In this document: in pieces, positions 18,367 through 30,100 of the stretch
Position numbering within the stretch: the first letter of the stretch is position 1
Layout: each line of letters begins with the position of its first letter
Source: Methylotenera sp.
GTDB taxonomy: Bacteria > Pseudomonadota > Gammaproteobacteria > Burkholderiales > Methylophilaceae
Length of the DNA: 64,000 bases
Direction of reading: 5' to 3'
Assembly: GCF_029945535.1 (NCBI RefSeq)
Contig: NZ_JAQSCU010000010.1
Coordinates: forward strand, 753,290-817,289
The notes under the pieces: model-generated
The model's input: the letters and a program-made list of their open reading frames with translations, nothing else
The model's database searches: none
Told to the model about the DNA's origin: nothing
Translations under genes and position numbers: made by a program

Positions 18367-18792
18367 TCAACGCATACCCCCTTGAATGACTCTCAAATGC
18401 AGACGCTCGATAGGCACCCTTTTTACTTGCTTTGCCAACTCACGAGCTTTTTCTCTTTCTGCAATCCATATACGCGCCATTTGGAACATGTTTTGAATAT
18501 AGAGCAACTCATGTGCTCTGAATTGACGACCAGTAGGGTTGTAGATTGAGCCGCCCCGAATAGACCAACCTTCCCATTCTTTACCAGGCAATTCGTAATT
18601 AGTTAAAACACGTAGTAACTTAAAAGACGCATAAGGAATGGTAGTTTTACCAGCTTCCCAATTATCAACAGTTTTTGGGCTGACATGTAGAAGCTCTGCG
18701 ACGTTTTTTTGGCTTAAGCAAGCCATACGCCTTGCTAAAATAAAATCTTCAGCCAGAGGTGGGTAAAATCGCTTCGGTTTGTATTTAGGCAT
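18367..18792 (-). CDS. XafT/VC1465-like Xer recombination activation factor
   Basis: 141 aa from the ATG at 18792 (MPKYKPKRFYPP). An N-terminal helix-turn-helix (LSQKNVAELLHVSPKTVDNW) is followed by WEGWSIRGGSIYNPTGRQFR and a long helix with LLYIQNMFQMARIW. This arrangement matches what I know of the phage protein family that includes VC1465, the XafT factor of Vibrio phage TLC, which activates XerD so that phage and dif recombine. Its presence inside a dif-flanked element with a degenerate XerD arm is coherent with that role. Assignment is by motif recognition only. Confidence 0.72.
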   Translation of the reverse strand: MPKYKPKRFYPPLAEDFILARRMACLSQKNVAELLHVSPKTVDNWEAGKTTIPYASFKLLRVLTNYELPGKEWEGWSIRGGSIYNPTGRQFRAHELLYIQNMFQMARIWIAEREKARELAKQVKRVPIERLHLRVIQGGMR

Positions 18793-18801
18793 AATAAGCA
18801 C

Positions 18802-19086
18802 CTAATGCAATGATTCTAGTGATTCAAGTTCTTCATATTTCTCAAAGAGCTTGTCACAAGTCAGTCCAATACAAACATCTGAAAACTTACTTAGATCAGA
18901 TATCGCAGCGTGAGTATCGAAAGAAAAGCCAAAGAATTTTTCCGCGTGTTGAATAGAATTAATTAAAGGGGCTTGTAAAACTGGATTATTTATAAGACCA
19001 TTGAAGACATCAATCGCAATCAAACATAGTTTGAGCTGCTCCTGTGTCAAATCTAGTTGCACCAAATCTTGTGACAAGTTCACCAT
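18802..19086 (-). CDS. Hypothetical protein upstream of xafT-like gene
   Basis: 94 aa, mostly helical and mildly acidic (ends KLFEKYEELESLESLH), with no membrane span or recognisable motif. The ATG is preceded by an AGGAGA ribosome site. It lies 9 bp upstream of the xafT-like start, so the two are probably one operon. It is the first element gene next to the right junction. Function unknown. Confidence 0.6.
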   Translation of the reverse strand: MVNLSQDLVQLDLTQEQLKLCLIAIDVFNGLINNPVLQAPLINSIQHAEKFFGFSFDTHAAISDLSKFSDVCIGLTCDKLFEKYEELESLESLH

Positions 19087-19169
19087 TTGTATATCTCCTG
19101 ATAAATGGTGAAAACCCGCGAGGGGACTTGCTAATCCGCCGATTACTATTCCGAAGCGATTATATCTTT

Positions 19170-19197
19170 ACTTCGTATAATGTATATTATGTAAAAT
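19170..19197 (+). other. dif: dif site (XerCD target), right junction of the element
   Basis: ACTTCGTATAA TGTATA TTATGTAAAAT forms an 11-6-11 arrangement whose XerD arm and centre closely match E. coli dif (TGTATA TTATGTTAAAT). A 25-bp sequence upstream is shared with the left junction. This is the only full-length dif-like site I see, and it should be the working chromosome-dimer resolution site near the replication terminus. Confidence 0.85.
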
Positions 19198-19265
19198 TAA
19201 ATGTAATAATAGATTATCTAATTTAAGTATCAGTCACCACTATTCTGATAACTGATACTTAAAGT

Positions 19266-19784
19266 CTAATTAAATTTATTCTTAATTAGATGATCTACAC
19301 TCAACTTACCTGCGCCACCAAACAGCAATGGTAAAAACATCATTAGGTAAATAAGTGGTAATTTGTAGTTACCAAATCCGTCGCCATCTTCGTCAACGAT
19401 TCTGTAACCTTTGAGTAGCTCGCTTAAGTTGCTTACATGTTCAGGCCAATGCACGGCTGAGATTGCAACTATGGTGAGAATCATTAACGATATTGAGAAA
19501 AATCTTGTGGCAAAACCAAATGCTAGCGCAAACGCGCCAGTAATCTCAAAAAATGTTGAGATGCCCCAACTAATATCCGGTGGTAATAAATTGAATGGAA
19601 ATGGAAAAGCTAAATCTGCAAACCAATTGGTACCGTGTAGTTTTTCAAAGCCAGACTCACCAAATTCCCATGCCAGTAGCAATCTTAAAAATAGTTGAGG
19701 TACACTTTCTGCTAGATTATTTAGTTGGTTGATACCAGCTTTATATAAATTTAAACCGCTGGAGATTAAGTTTGTTGTACTCAT
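19266..19784 (-). CDS. DoxX family membrane protein
   Basis: 172 aa with four hydrophobic spans and the DoxX-type features LRLLLAWEFGESGFEKLHG near the N-terminus and FFEITGAFALAFGFATRFFS in the centre. A strong AAGGGA ribosome site precedes the ATG. DoxX-family proteins are often tied to oxidative or thiol stress. It sits next to the methionine-sulfoxide repair genes msrPQ on the same strand, which fits, although a separate transcription unit is possible. Confidence 0.8.
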   Translation of the reverse strand: MSTTNLISSGLNLYKAGINQLNNLAESVPQLFLRLLLAWEFGESGFEKLHGTNWFADLAFPFPFNLLPPDISWGISTFFEITGAFALAFGFATRFFSISLMILTIVAISAVHWPEHVSNLSELLKGYRIVDEDGDGFGNYKLPLIYLMMFLPLLFGGAGKLSVDHLIKNKFN

Positions 19785-19863
19785 TTTAAGTCCCTTGTTA
19801 ATGTTTATTTGTTTCTATAATCATTAGTCGCGGAAAATTAAAATGACTTACAAAAAATTAAAA

Positions 19864-20511
19864 CTAAAGACTGTTTGTCTGAACTTTACTAGTTACTTTG
19901 GCTACTTTTATATATTTATAATAGATTCTAATGCCAAATAAAACCATTAATATACATGCATATAGAAGAGGTTCTCGAATATCTTTCTTAACTAGCCACC
20001 AAAAATGTACTATGGCTAAAATAGCTATTAAATAGACCAATTGATGTAGTTGTTTCCAGCGTTCACGTAAGCGTTTCATCATGCTATTAGTAGATGTTAA
20101 GGCTAATGGAACACTTAATACGAACGCTGCAAAACCAACAAGAATGCGAGGATGTTTGGCGATGTCTTTAGTGATGTCTAGCCAATCGAATGCAAAGTCT
20201 AGCCACAAGTAAGTAATAATGTGTAAGCACACGTAAAAGAACATAAATAAGCCTAGCATACGCCTCATTTGTATTTGCCATGCTCGTCCTGTGAGTAAGC
20301 GAATGGGCGTTAATGTGAGTGTTGCCAGTAACATAAATAGTGCCCAGAAGCCAGTTGAACGTTCGATAAACTCGATTGGATTGGCACTTAAGTTATCTGC
20401 AACGCCTAGCCAAATTAAGCGCACTAATGGAATAAGGCATACGGTAAATACAAAGGCCTTAATCCATGTGATTTGTTTCTTTGTTGGATTGTTTTTTAAA
20501 AAAGCTAACAT
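19864..20511 (-). CDS. msrQ: Heme-binding membrane subunit MsrQ
   Basis: 215 aa, about six membrane spans, ferric-reductase-like fold. It passes electrons to MsrP, with conserved heme-ligand histidines in VCLHIITYLW and RWKQLHQLVY and later in IVHFWW. It lies 19 bp downstream of msrP in the same direction, the usual order. Confidence 0.92.
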   Translation of the reverse strand: MLAFLKNNPTKKQITWIKAFVFTVCLIPLVRLIWLGVADNLSANPIEFIERSTGFWALFMLLATLTLTPIRLLTGRAWQIQMRRMLGLFMFFYVCLHIITYLWLDFAFDWLDITKDIAKHPRILVGFAAFVLSVPLALTSTNSMMKRLRERWKQLHQLVYLIAILAIVHFWWLVKKDIREPLLYACILMVLFGIRIYYKYIKVAKVTSKVQTNSL

Positions 20512-20530
20512 GGTGATTACCTTAAGTACC

Positions 20531-21577
20531 TTAAAAGTTTTTACGTAAATCCATACCAGCGTACATCTGCCCTACTTGATCTGCATAACCATTAAACATC
20601 TGTGTTTTAATGCGTCCAGCAAACAAGCCGCCACCAATGCGCTTTTCAGAAGACTGAGTCCAGCGTGGGTGCTCAACATTCGGGTTCACATTGGCATAAA
20701 AACCATATTCGTTTGGTCCTGCTTTCATCCAGCTTGAAACTGGCATTTTTTCAACGAAGCGAATCTTAACAATCGCTTTGGCGCCTTTAAAGCCGTATTT
20801 CCATGGGGTCACTAAGCGCATAGGTGCACCATTTTGATTAGGTAATTGTTCACCATATAAACCAACTGCCATAATTGTCAGTGGATTCATCGCTTCATCC
20901 ATACGCAAGCCTTCTACATAAGGCCAATCAAGCACTTGAAGGTTCTGACCAGGCATTTGCTGTTTATCGGCTAAAGAGATAAATTCCACATATTTTGCAT
21001 TAGAATTAGGCTCAGCCCATTTAATCAATTGCGCTAAAGGCAATCCTATCCAAGGAATCACCATGGACCAGCCCTCTACGCAGCGCATGCGGTAGATGCG
21101 CTCTTCTAGCGGTGCTAGTTTATAAATATCTTCAATACTTATCGTTTTATTCTTTTTAACTTCACCTTCGATACTGACTGTCCAAGGATACGGTTTGAAT
21201 AGTTTTGAGTTGATCGCAGGTTCGTTTTTATCTGTACCAAATTCATAATAGTTATTGTAGGTCGTGACATCTTCATAAGCGGTGAGCTTTTCGCCCGCGC
21301 CATAAGTAGTTTTAGCATAGTTGGCGATTTTTTGATGAGCCCCAAAGGATGGCGCTTTAATAATAGCTGGGGCATTTGCACGCCCTATTAATCGACCTGC
21401 GCCCTCAGTGGTGCCAGAACTTACGGTGGCGGCTTTAAGTGGATTACTTAATAAGCCTGCAGCCGCACCAGCAATTAAGCCAAATCCCGCTTTTTGAATG
21501 AACTCACGGCGATTGTCAAAAACAGTTTTAGGGGTAATTTCAGACGGTATGATGTCAGATTTTCTTTGAATAATCAT
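20531..21577 (-). CDS. msrP: Periplasmic methionine-sulfoxide reductase MsrP
   Basis: Molybdopterin-dependent catalytic subunit repairing oxidised methionines in periplasmic proteins, about 348 aa. The start at 21577 (MIIQRKSD) was preferred over the frame start at 21589. A Tat signal is visible (NRREFIQKAGFGLIAGAAAG). The molybdenum-ligand Cys lies in YRMRCVEGWSMVIPW. C-terminal residues end in GMDLRKNF. Pairs with MsrQ. Confidence 0.93.
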   Translation of the reverse strand: MIIQRKSDIIPSEITPKTVFDNRREFIQKAGFGLIAGAAAGLLSNPLKAATVSSGTTEGAGRLIGRANAPAIIKAPSFGAHQKIANYAKTTYGAGEKLTAYEDVTTYNNYYEFGTDKNEPAINSKLFKPYPWTVSIEGEVKKNKTISIEDIYKLAPLEERIYRMRCVEGWSMVIPWIGLPLAQLIKWAEPNSNAKYVEFISLADKQQMPGQNLQVLDWPYVEGLRMDEAMNPLTIMAVGLYGEQLPNQNGAPMRLVTPWKYGFKGAKAIVKIRFVEKMPVSSWMKAGPNEYGFYANVNPNVEHPRWTQSSEKRIGGGLFAGRIKTQMFNGYADQVGQMYAGMDLRKNF

Positions 21578-21700
21578 GGCGGCTCTCAATTAAATGTGCA
21601 ATTAAAAAATACTGATGAGATGTTACTGTTGCCTCTTAGTCTCCCCTGAATAGATTTCCTTACAATATATTCAACTAATTTTTTGTTTTTTACTTTGAAA

Positions 21701-22603
21701 TTAAAACAAACCTTTGGTTTCCTGATCTATCTCCGCATCCAAGGCCTTGTCATTAGTATTTTTAGCAATCAGTTTTGCGTTCTCAATCAGGCTTTTAGCT
21801 GTTGCAATATCACCTTTTGCAACTTTAACTTGCGCCAACACATAACTGCCCTGTGCTTCATAGTAGGCGCCGCCCTGCTCTTTGGCGAACTTGATGATTT
21901 TATTCAGTATATTTTCAGCGCTGGTGTAACTCTTGGTAATCACGTAATAACGGCCTAGCTCAACGCTAGAGTGGGCATATTGATCTAAAGTTCCAGCGGT
22001 ATCGTGCATTAAATAGGCTTTAAGTTGGTATTCAACAGCCAAATCATTTTGATTCAATTTGTGATGGGTTGATGCAACTTTTTCGTAGCTTTCGCCACGT
22101 TCATTGTCGTTGGCGGCAAGCTTGGTACCCGCCATATACTCAGATAAAGCTTGAGCATACTGATTGCTTTCAAAATAAACATCACCCATTGAATTATGCG
22201 CAACACGTTCAAACGCTTGATTGCTGGCAGCTTTAGCATTTACCAGTGATTGCTGAAAACTTGCTATCGCCGAATCATCTTGTTTGAGTGCGTGATAAGT
22301 GCGGCCTATCAGCAAAGTGGCGATGGTCTTGTCAAAAACGTCGGTTGATAAGTTATTTGCTTGTTTAAAAGACGATAACGCTAAGTCAAATTTTGTCGTT
22401 GCAGTCAAGGCGCGCCCCTGACAAATGAAAGCCTCAACCTCTTTATTATTGTTGCTTAATGCTTTCTCAGCTTGCTTCAAGGCAGTGACAGCATCGCCTT
22501 TATTCAGAGCTGATTTGCAAGCAGAAACTTCCGAACTTTCTGCATAAACATTATTTAAAAACAATGTGATAAAAATTGAACTTAAAGTAATTTGTAACTT
22601 CAT
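21701..22603 (-). CDS. Secreted/periplasmic TPR protein
   Basis: 300 aa with a signal peptide (LSSIFITLFLNNVYA) and tandem tetratricopeptide repeats over most of the length, for example AFERVAHNSMGDVYFESNQY and YEKVASTHHKLNQNDLAVEY. TPR arrays mediate protein-protein contacts; no partner or enzymatic domain is visible. It stands as a single gene between msrP and cysQ. Confidence 0.75.
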   Translation of the reverse strand: MKLQITLSSIFITLFLNNVYAESSEVSACKSALNKGDAVTALKQAEKALSNNNKEVEAFICQGRALTATTKFDLALSSFKQANNLSTDVFDKTIATLLIGRTYHALKQDDSAIASFQQSLVNAKAASNQAFERVAHNSMGDVYFESNQYAQALSEYMAGTKLAANDNERGESYEKVASTHHKLNQNDLAVEYQLKAYLMHDTAGTLDQYAHSSVELGRYYVITKSYTSAENILNKIIKFAKEQGGAYYEAQGSYVLAQVKVAKGDIATAKSLIENAKLIAKNTNDKALDAEIDQETKGLF

Positions 22604-22670
22604 TTGTTGTTTATCTTTCTAGTTAATTCGCGCTAATTAATTCAGGTTTTATTTGACTGATTTACAGAAG

Positions 22671-23477
22671 TTATAAATAAACTGACCAGTCATGAACGCC
22701 ATCACCTTTAGCAAAAAAGCTAGGATTCAATAAAGAATCTTTGGTGTTATAAAGCAATGAATGATTAGAAATATCCACTATATCGCCTCCCGCTTCCAGC
22801 AATACGCAATGTGCCGCTGCTGTGTCCCATTCTGAGGTAGGTCCTAACCTTGGATACACGTCCGCCAAACCTTCAGCCACTAAACAGATTTTTAGAGAGC
22901 TGCCCATGCTAATTAGTTCAGGCGCTACACCTGCGACGCTTTCTAAATTGCGCATGAATTGCTGCATTTTTTCATTGGAGTGCGAACGACTAACTGCGAC
23001 AGTTGGCTGTTTTAGATTTAATAATCGAGTATGGATACTTTGAGTGTGATTTGTTTCTAACTGCTTATAAGCACCATGGCCGTGGCTGGCGTAATACAAC
23101 AAGCCAGTCACTGGGGCGTACACGACGCCAAGCACAGGCTGATGGCGATCTATAAAGGCAATATTAACGGTAAATTCACCATTTCTTTTGACGAACTCCC
23201 GCGTGCCATCCAAAGGGTCTATCAGCCAGTATTGTTGCCACTGGCGTCGCGTTTCAAAACCTATGGTGTCTGATTCTTCAGAAAGAATAGCAATATCTGG
23301 CGTGAGCTTGCTTAAAGCCTGAACAATCACTTGATGCGCGGCTAAATCAGCCTGAGTAAGCGGTGAGTTGTCATCTTTTTTAACGACATTAAAATCTGTT
23401 GAATATACCTGCATGATGGCGTCACCGGCGGCTTTCGCGATATCAATGACTTGCTCAAGATATTGATGGTAGCTCAT
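22671..23477 (-). CDS. cysQ: 3'(2'),5'-bisphosphate nucleotidase CysQ
   Basis: Inositol-monophosphatase-fold enzyme that removes the 3'-phosphate from PAP(S), recycling the by-product of sulfate assimilation. 268 aa from the ATG at 23477. Metal-site motifs LSEESD, WLIDPLDGTREF and EWDTAAAHCVL are intact. It starts 8 bp after the ligA stop, so it may be co-transcribed with ligA. Confidence 0.9.
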   Translation of the reverse strand: MSYHQYLEQVIDIAKAAGDAIMQVYSTDFNVVKKDDNSPLTQADLAAHQVIVQALSKLTPDIAILSEESDTIGFETRRQWQQYWLIDPLDGTREFVKRNGEFTVNIAFIDRHQPVLGVVYAPVTGLLYYASHGHGAYKQLETNHTQSIHTRLLNLKQPTVAVSRSHSNEKMQQFMRNLESVAGVAPELISMGSSLKICLVAEGLADVYPRLGPTSEWDTAAAHCVLLEAGGDIVDISNHSLLYNTKDSLLNPSFFAKGDGVHDWSVYL

Positions 23478-23485
23478 TAACAATC

Positions 23486-25555
<2,070 letters not shown>

Positions 25556-25598
25556 CTAGCAATGAGATTACCAACATACTGATTAATTACGTAGTACG

Positions 25599-27101
25599 TT
25601 AAGAGAATAGTCTATGTGCGCTATCTGAGCCAGGGACGATGCCACGTACTAGCATGGTGGCTTGCAACACCTTAATTTGCTGACGAATTTTCTCGACTTG
25701 AATATCACCCAACACTTTATTGTTGCTATCCACCAATGTTGCGTTTAGCCCTATTTCCATTTGTCTTGCTACTTGTATCATCTGATTAAAGGTTTCAGCG
25801 GACTGTTTAACATGTGGAATATCTAGTTGGAACGTAATCCCTTTTACCACCGAGGTTCTGAGCATTTCTGGGCTAAATGGATGATCGTCACGATTGAACA
25901 TCACAAAGGATGGATGTTGCTTACTAGCTATATCATCTAGTGATTGATCAAAGTATTTAAAAGCGCCATCTGATGTAAGTGTTAAGCCCTGAGCCTCTGC
26001 TAAGCCGCGTAATTTGGTGCCAGTAAAAGCACCGCTGTCACCATGCATTAAATGAAAACCGATAGTTTTATCCACTTCAATACAAAATAAATCTAAAGAG
26101 TTGGCTGTATTCAGTGCATCGCCCGCATTTTGCCATTCCACATGACCATTAATATCTAACCCTAAAGTTTCAACCGCTAATTGAAAGCGGTTTAATGTGC
26201 TACGCTCCACTGCCCCACCGCGGTCTGCCAACTGCATACTGCAAGCCACTTTTGAAATAAGTCTATTCAAAGCTTCTTGATTAGTTTGCATCTCTTTTAA
26301 CAAATGCCATTGTTTGTTGGAGTCTAAAACATGCACGAAAATTGGTTTATCAAAGTTATCAAACAATGAAGTTAAGGCATGATTTAATGCGCTAACAGGC
26401 GTGTCCGTAGATAAATATAACAATGCCGTTAAATCCATTTGCCCATGCAGCATCTCAGGCAAGCTCACTGCAACCTCTATAGGTGCATTATTCTTTATTT
26501 GTGAATTTGGCTCTACTGGGTCTTGATGAGTTAAAGCTTGGTCGAACACTACTTTGAAGTCATTAGATTGAGTATGTACAGCATCTTGCACTGGCGCTTG
26601 TTGATGCTGATCTTGTTTATCATTATCAGAAACTAATCTGTCCAATTTTGAATTGATGAGTTCGCTGTAGGTGTCATCAATAGACTCTTCTTTTTGCATT
26701 AGCAATTCTGCAGCATTTTCATTCGGTAAGGCTACAAACCTATCATCAGATTCTTCATATTTTGTGTTTAATGGCTGCTTGCTAACTGTCGCTATTTCAT
26801 CAATTGAGAAGTGATTGCTAGCCCTGTTATCTGCAGCGCTATCAAATTGATTGGTATGAAATTTTGGTTCATTTAAGTTGCGCGCTTCAAAGCTTGGCTC
26901 ACCAGTACCGAGCTCATCTAGACTATCTTCTAAGTCAGCATTGTCTAAATTATTGTCATCCAGTAAAGCATCTCTTTGCAAAGGTGAAAAGCTCTTTTCC
27001 ACTTGATTGTGGAATCGTCTTTCCTGCCACCAATTAATAACAAGCACCGCCAGTATAATCAGCGCGCCTATGGCGATTAAGGCTATTTGTAATTCACTCA
27101 T
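25599..27101 (-). CDS. zipA: Cell division protein ZipA
   Basis: FtsZ-anchoring division protein, 500 aa, longer than E. coli ZipA (about 330). N-terminal membrane span LQIALIAIGALIILAVLVIN, a basic/acidic linker of about 180 disordered residues, and a C-terminal ZipA domain that binds the FtsZ tail. Location between smc and ligA supports the call. The extra length is in the linker. Confidence 0.85.
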   Translation of the reverse strand: MSELQIALIAIGALIILAVLVINWWQERRFHNQVEKSFSPLQRDALLDDNNLDNADLEDSLDELGTGEPSFEARNLNEPKFHTNQFDSAADNRASNHFSIDEIATVSKQPLNTKYEESDDRFVALPNENAAELLMQKEESIDDTYSELINSKLDRLVSDNDKQDQHQQAPVQDAVHTQSNDFKVVFDQALTHQDPVEPNSQIKNNAPIEVAVSLPEMLHGQMDLTALLYLSTDTPVSALNHALTSLFDNFDKPIFVHVLDSNKQWHLLKEMQTNQEALNRLISKVACSMQLADRGGAVERSTLNRFQLAVETLGLDINGHVEWQNAGDALNTANSLDLFCIEVDKTIGFHLMHGDSGAFTGTKLRGLAEAQGLTLTSDGAFKYFDQSLDDIASKQHPSFVMFNRDDHPFSPEMLRTSVVKGITFQLDIPHVKQSAETFNQMIQVARQMEIGLNATLVDSNNKVLGDIQVEKIRQQIKVLQATMLVRGIVPGSDSAHRLFS

Positions 27102-27188
27102 TTACATTTAACTTTCAAAATTGCTCTCATCATTATTGCTTTCAGTATTACTTTAAATCGTTGCTATATTGCTAATGCATGCTGCCAA

Positions 27189-30100
27189 TTAAACCGCTAC
27201 TTCTTCCATCATTCGCACTGCTGCTTCCATATCGACATCCACAATACGTGAAACGCCAGACTCTTGCATAGTAACACCTATCAATTGCTGCGCCATTTCC
27301 ATGGTTATTTTATTATGACTTACATATAAAAACTGCGTTTTCTCAGACATTTTTTTCACCATTGTGCAAAAACGCTCGGTATTACTGTCATCCAAGGGCG
27401 CATCAACCTCATCCATCAAGCAAAATGGTGCTGGATTCAACCTAAATAAAGCAAATACCAAGGCTAAAGCGGTGAGTGCCTTTTCACCGCCAGATAATAA
27501 ATGTATCGTGCTGTTTTTCTTGCCTGGCGGTTGCGCAAAAACTTGCATACCCGTATCTAATATCTCTTCACCCAGAAGCTCTAATCTTGCTTGTCCGCCG
27601 CCAAATAACGTAGTGAATAGTTCCATAAAGTGACGATTAGCCTCATCAAATGTCACTTGCAAACGCCCTCTTGTTTCTTTATCGATCTTACGTATAGCAT
27701 CTTCTAACGTTTCGCTGGCATCCGTTAAGTCTTTACATTGACTATCCAAATATTGTTTGCGAGTTTGCTCGCTTTCCAGCTCTTGAATAGCCGCCAAGTT
27801 GACCGCGCCTAACTCTTCTATATCCAGAACAAGCTTGTCACGTTTATTTTCTAAATCAGTCACTTTAAGCTTATTCTCGCCACCATTAGCCGTTAGATGC
27901 TCAGTAAGTTCAGCCTCACTCAATTGCGAAGCTGATAACTCAGCCTGACATTGCTCAAAATACAAGCGCGCTTCTTGCTCACTTAGCCGACTAGCTTCCA
28001 ACTTATCTCGCAAGGGGTGCAATAACTGCTCGTTCTGCATGCGCATGCGCTCTTGCTGTTGCAAAGCCTGCTCGCAATCGCTCATTTGGTTGCGTGCGTT
28101 TACCAAAGTAAGCTCTTGCTGTTGTTTATTATTAATAGCTGCTTCTAAATTAGCTTTTAACGCTTCCATTTTGGTGGCGGCTAATGTGGTTTCTACTTCA
28201 TTGCAGCGTAATTTAAGGCTAGTATTTTCTTCAAGTAAATAGTTAATTTTATTATTTAAATCATTGATATTATTGTTATTTAACTTAATATTAAAAGACT
28301 TTTCTTGATACGCACGCTCTAATGATTGCAGTTGGCTTCTGGCATAATTAAACGCCAGTTCAGCTTGTCGTCTGTTTTTATCTGCTTCGTCTTTTTCATT
28401 CTGTAACTGTCGAAAGCCTTGTGAAATCTCAGCCACAGATTGCTCTTTTAACGCTGTTTCAGCTTTGAGATTAACTAACTTTTCACTCACCAATGAGCTA
28501 TCCGCTTGTAAGGTTTTTTCTCGCTGCAAAGCATTTAATTGTTGCTGTTTGAGCTGTTGCAGCGCCATACTTAATTGATGCGCCTGCTGCGTCACTGTCT
28601 TTAATTGTAGGCTGCGCGTTTGATGCTCGTGGCGCAAGGTTTGCAATTGCTGCTCTAACTCATTAACTTGATTGCCCGCTAGCACTAAATTTTCCTGCAA
28701 ACCAGGTAGTTTCTTTACCAGTGCATCAAGTTGAGCCTGTCTTTCTAGTACGCCATGTAATATAGATTGCGCGCCAAAATAGGTCACACTTTGTGCTGTG
28801 TATATATCACCTTGCTTGTTCACCAAATACTCACCGTAAGCTAAGCCTTTGCGCGCAGCATTTGCATCTACGCCTTCCTCAAGCACATACGCGCCTGCCA
28901 GCCAATCTTGTAGAACAGCTTGTAAGTCTGGGGTTATCTTTTCTACAAATGAATAAAGTGAAGCTTGGGGCAACCTCGCCGCAACATTGCGCGTTGTGGT
29001 TAAATCAGACGTTATAGCTAAACTTAACGCGCTGGGCGGTCTAGTGGCTGGCAAGCCTTTAACTGCCGTGATTTCAGAAGTTGCAAGTGCATTTAACCTT
29101 CCGCCCAAAGCCGATTCCAATGCGGTTTCCCAGCCAGACTTAATGCTAATCTTTTGCCAAATACGCGCGTTGTTATCTAAGCCAGCAGCCTTCAACCAAC
29201 TTGTTAGCGCTGCTTCATTGTTGCCATTGCGCATGGTTTGCTGAATTTTATTTAAAGACCCTATCTCAGCTTCCAACAGATTTAACTCTCGCTGTTGGGC
29301 TAAATGTGCATCTCGACTGGCTTTGAGTGACAAGTTAAGCGATTGCTCATTTTGCAATACTTCAGCAGCGCGTTTTTCTAAACTAGCAATCTCAGCCTCA
29401 GCCGCCGCTAGCTGTATTTCTTTCTCTGTCAGCACTTCATCCGCGGGGAATTGAATGCTACTCAAATTTTGTTGCAGACGCTGCAACTGCTCGTTCGTTT
29501 CAGCGATGGTGCGGGCTATATGACCAATATTTGCTTGCTCTAACTTTAAACGCTGATCCGCATGCGTAAGCGCAGCTTGGCTAGTGTTAAAGATTGCCAA
29601 TGCTTGTTGATATTCAGTAGATAAGGTTGGAACTGCCTCACGAGCCTCTTTTATTATTAATTCAGCTGCTGAAAAATCTGTATTTGCTAAATGCAATTCA
29701 TTTTGTGCATTTGATAAACTCGCCTGAAAATTACTTTGTTGCGTGATGTTTTTCTCTAACTGAGTATTGATCTGTTGCAACTGTAACTGCATGCGCTCAC
29801 GTGCATCTGCAGTATTTTTTACTTGATTCTCAAGATTTGAAACCTCTGCGTTTGCTTCATAATACTTAGCTTGCGCCTGATTCACTGCCTCAGTCGCGGA
29901 AAAATTCTTCTGCCTAGCCACTTCTAGCGCACTTTCATTACTTCTCAAGCTCGCCATTTGCGCTTCAAGTTCATTCACTAGCTTTTCTACCTGACGCTGC
30001 GCTTTCTCCCATTGCGCGCTGGCATCACGTTTCTTTAGCAGCCAAACTTGACCTTTAGTAATGGTTAAAGCCGCCTGTAAACGATGATATTCTCCTGCAA

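Larger units (their letters stand above)
16429..19186. mobile_element. dif-integrated element (IMEX-like), 2.7 kb
   Basis: The segment is bounded by two copies of a 42-bp sequence (16429-16470 and 19145-19186; one mismatch) that contains the XerC-side arm and central hexamer of dif. The period is 2,716 bp. Inside are a XafT/VC1465-like protein, a ribbon-helix-helix regulator, a frameshifted excisionase-like gene, a hairpin-rich intergenic region and two genes of unknown role. There is no recombinase, as expected for elements that borrow host XerCD. I see no Zot, coat or replication-initiator gene, so it would be a satellite or a decayed filamentous-phage derivative. The identification as IMEX is an inference from site structure and XafT. 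Confidence 0.8.

Noticed and set aside
18289-18549. 86-codon frame opposite the xafT-like gene
   Set aside because: It is antisense to a better-supported gene, and its composition follows the hairpins and coding sequence of the other strand.
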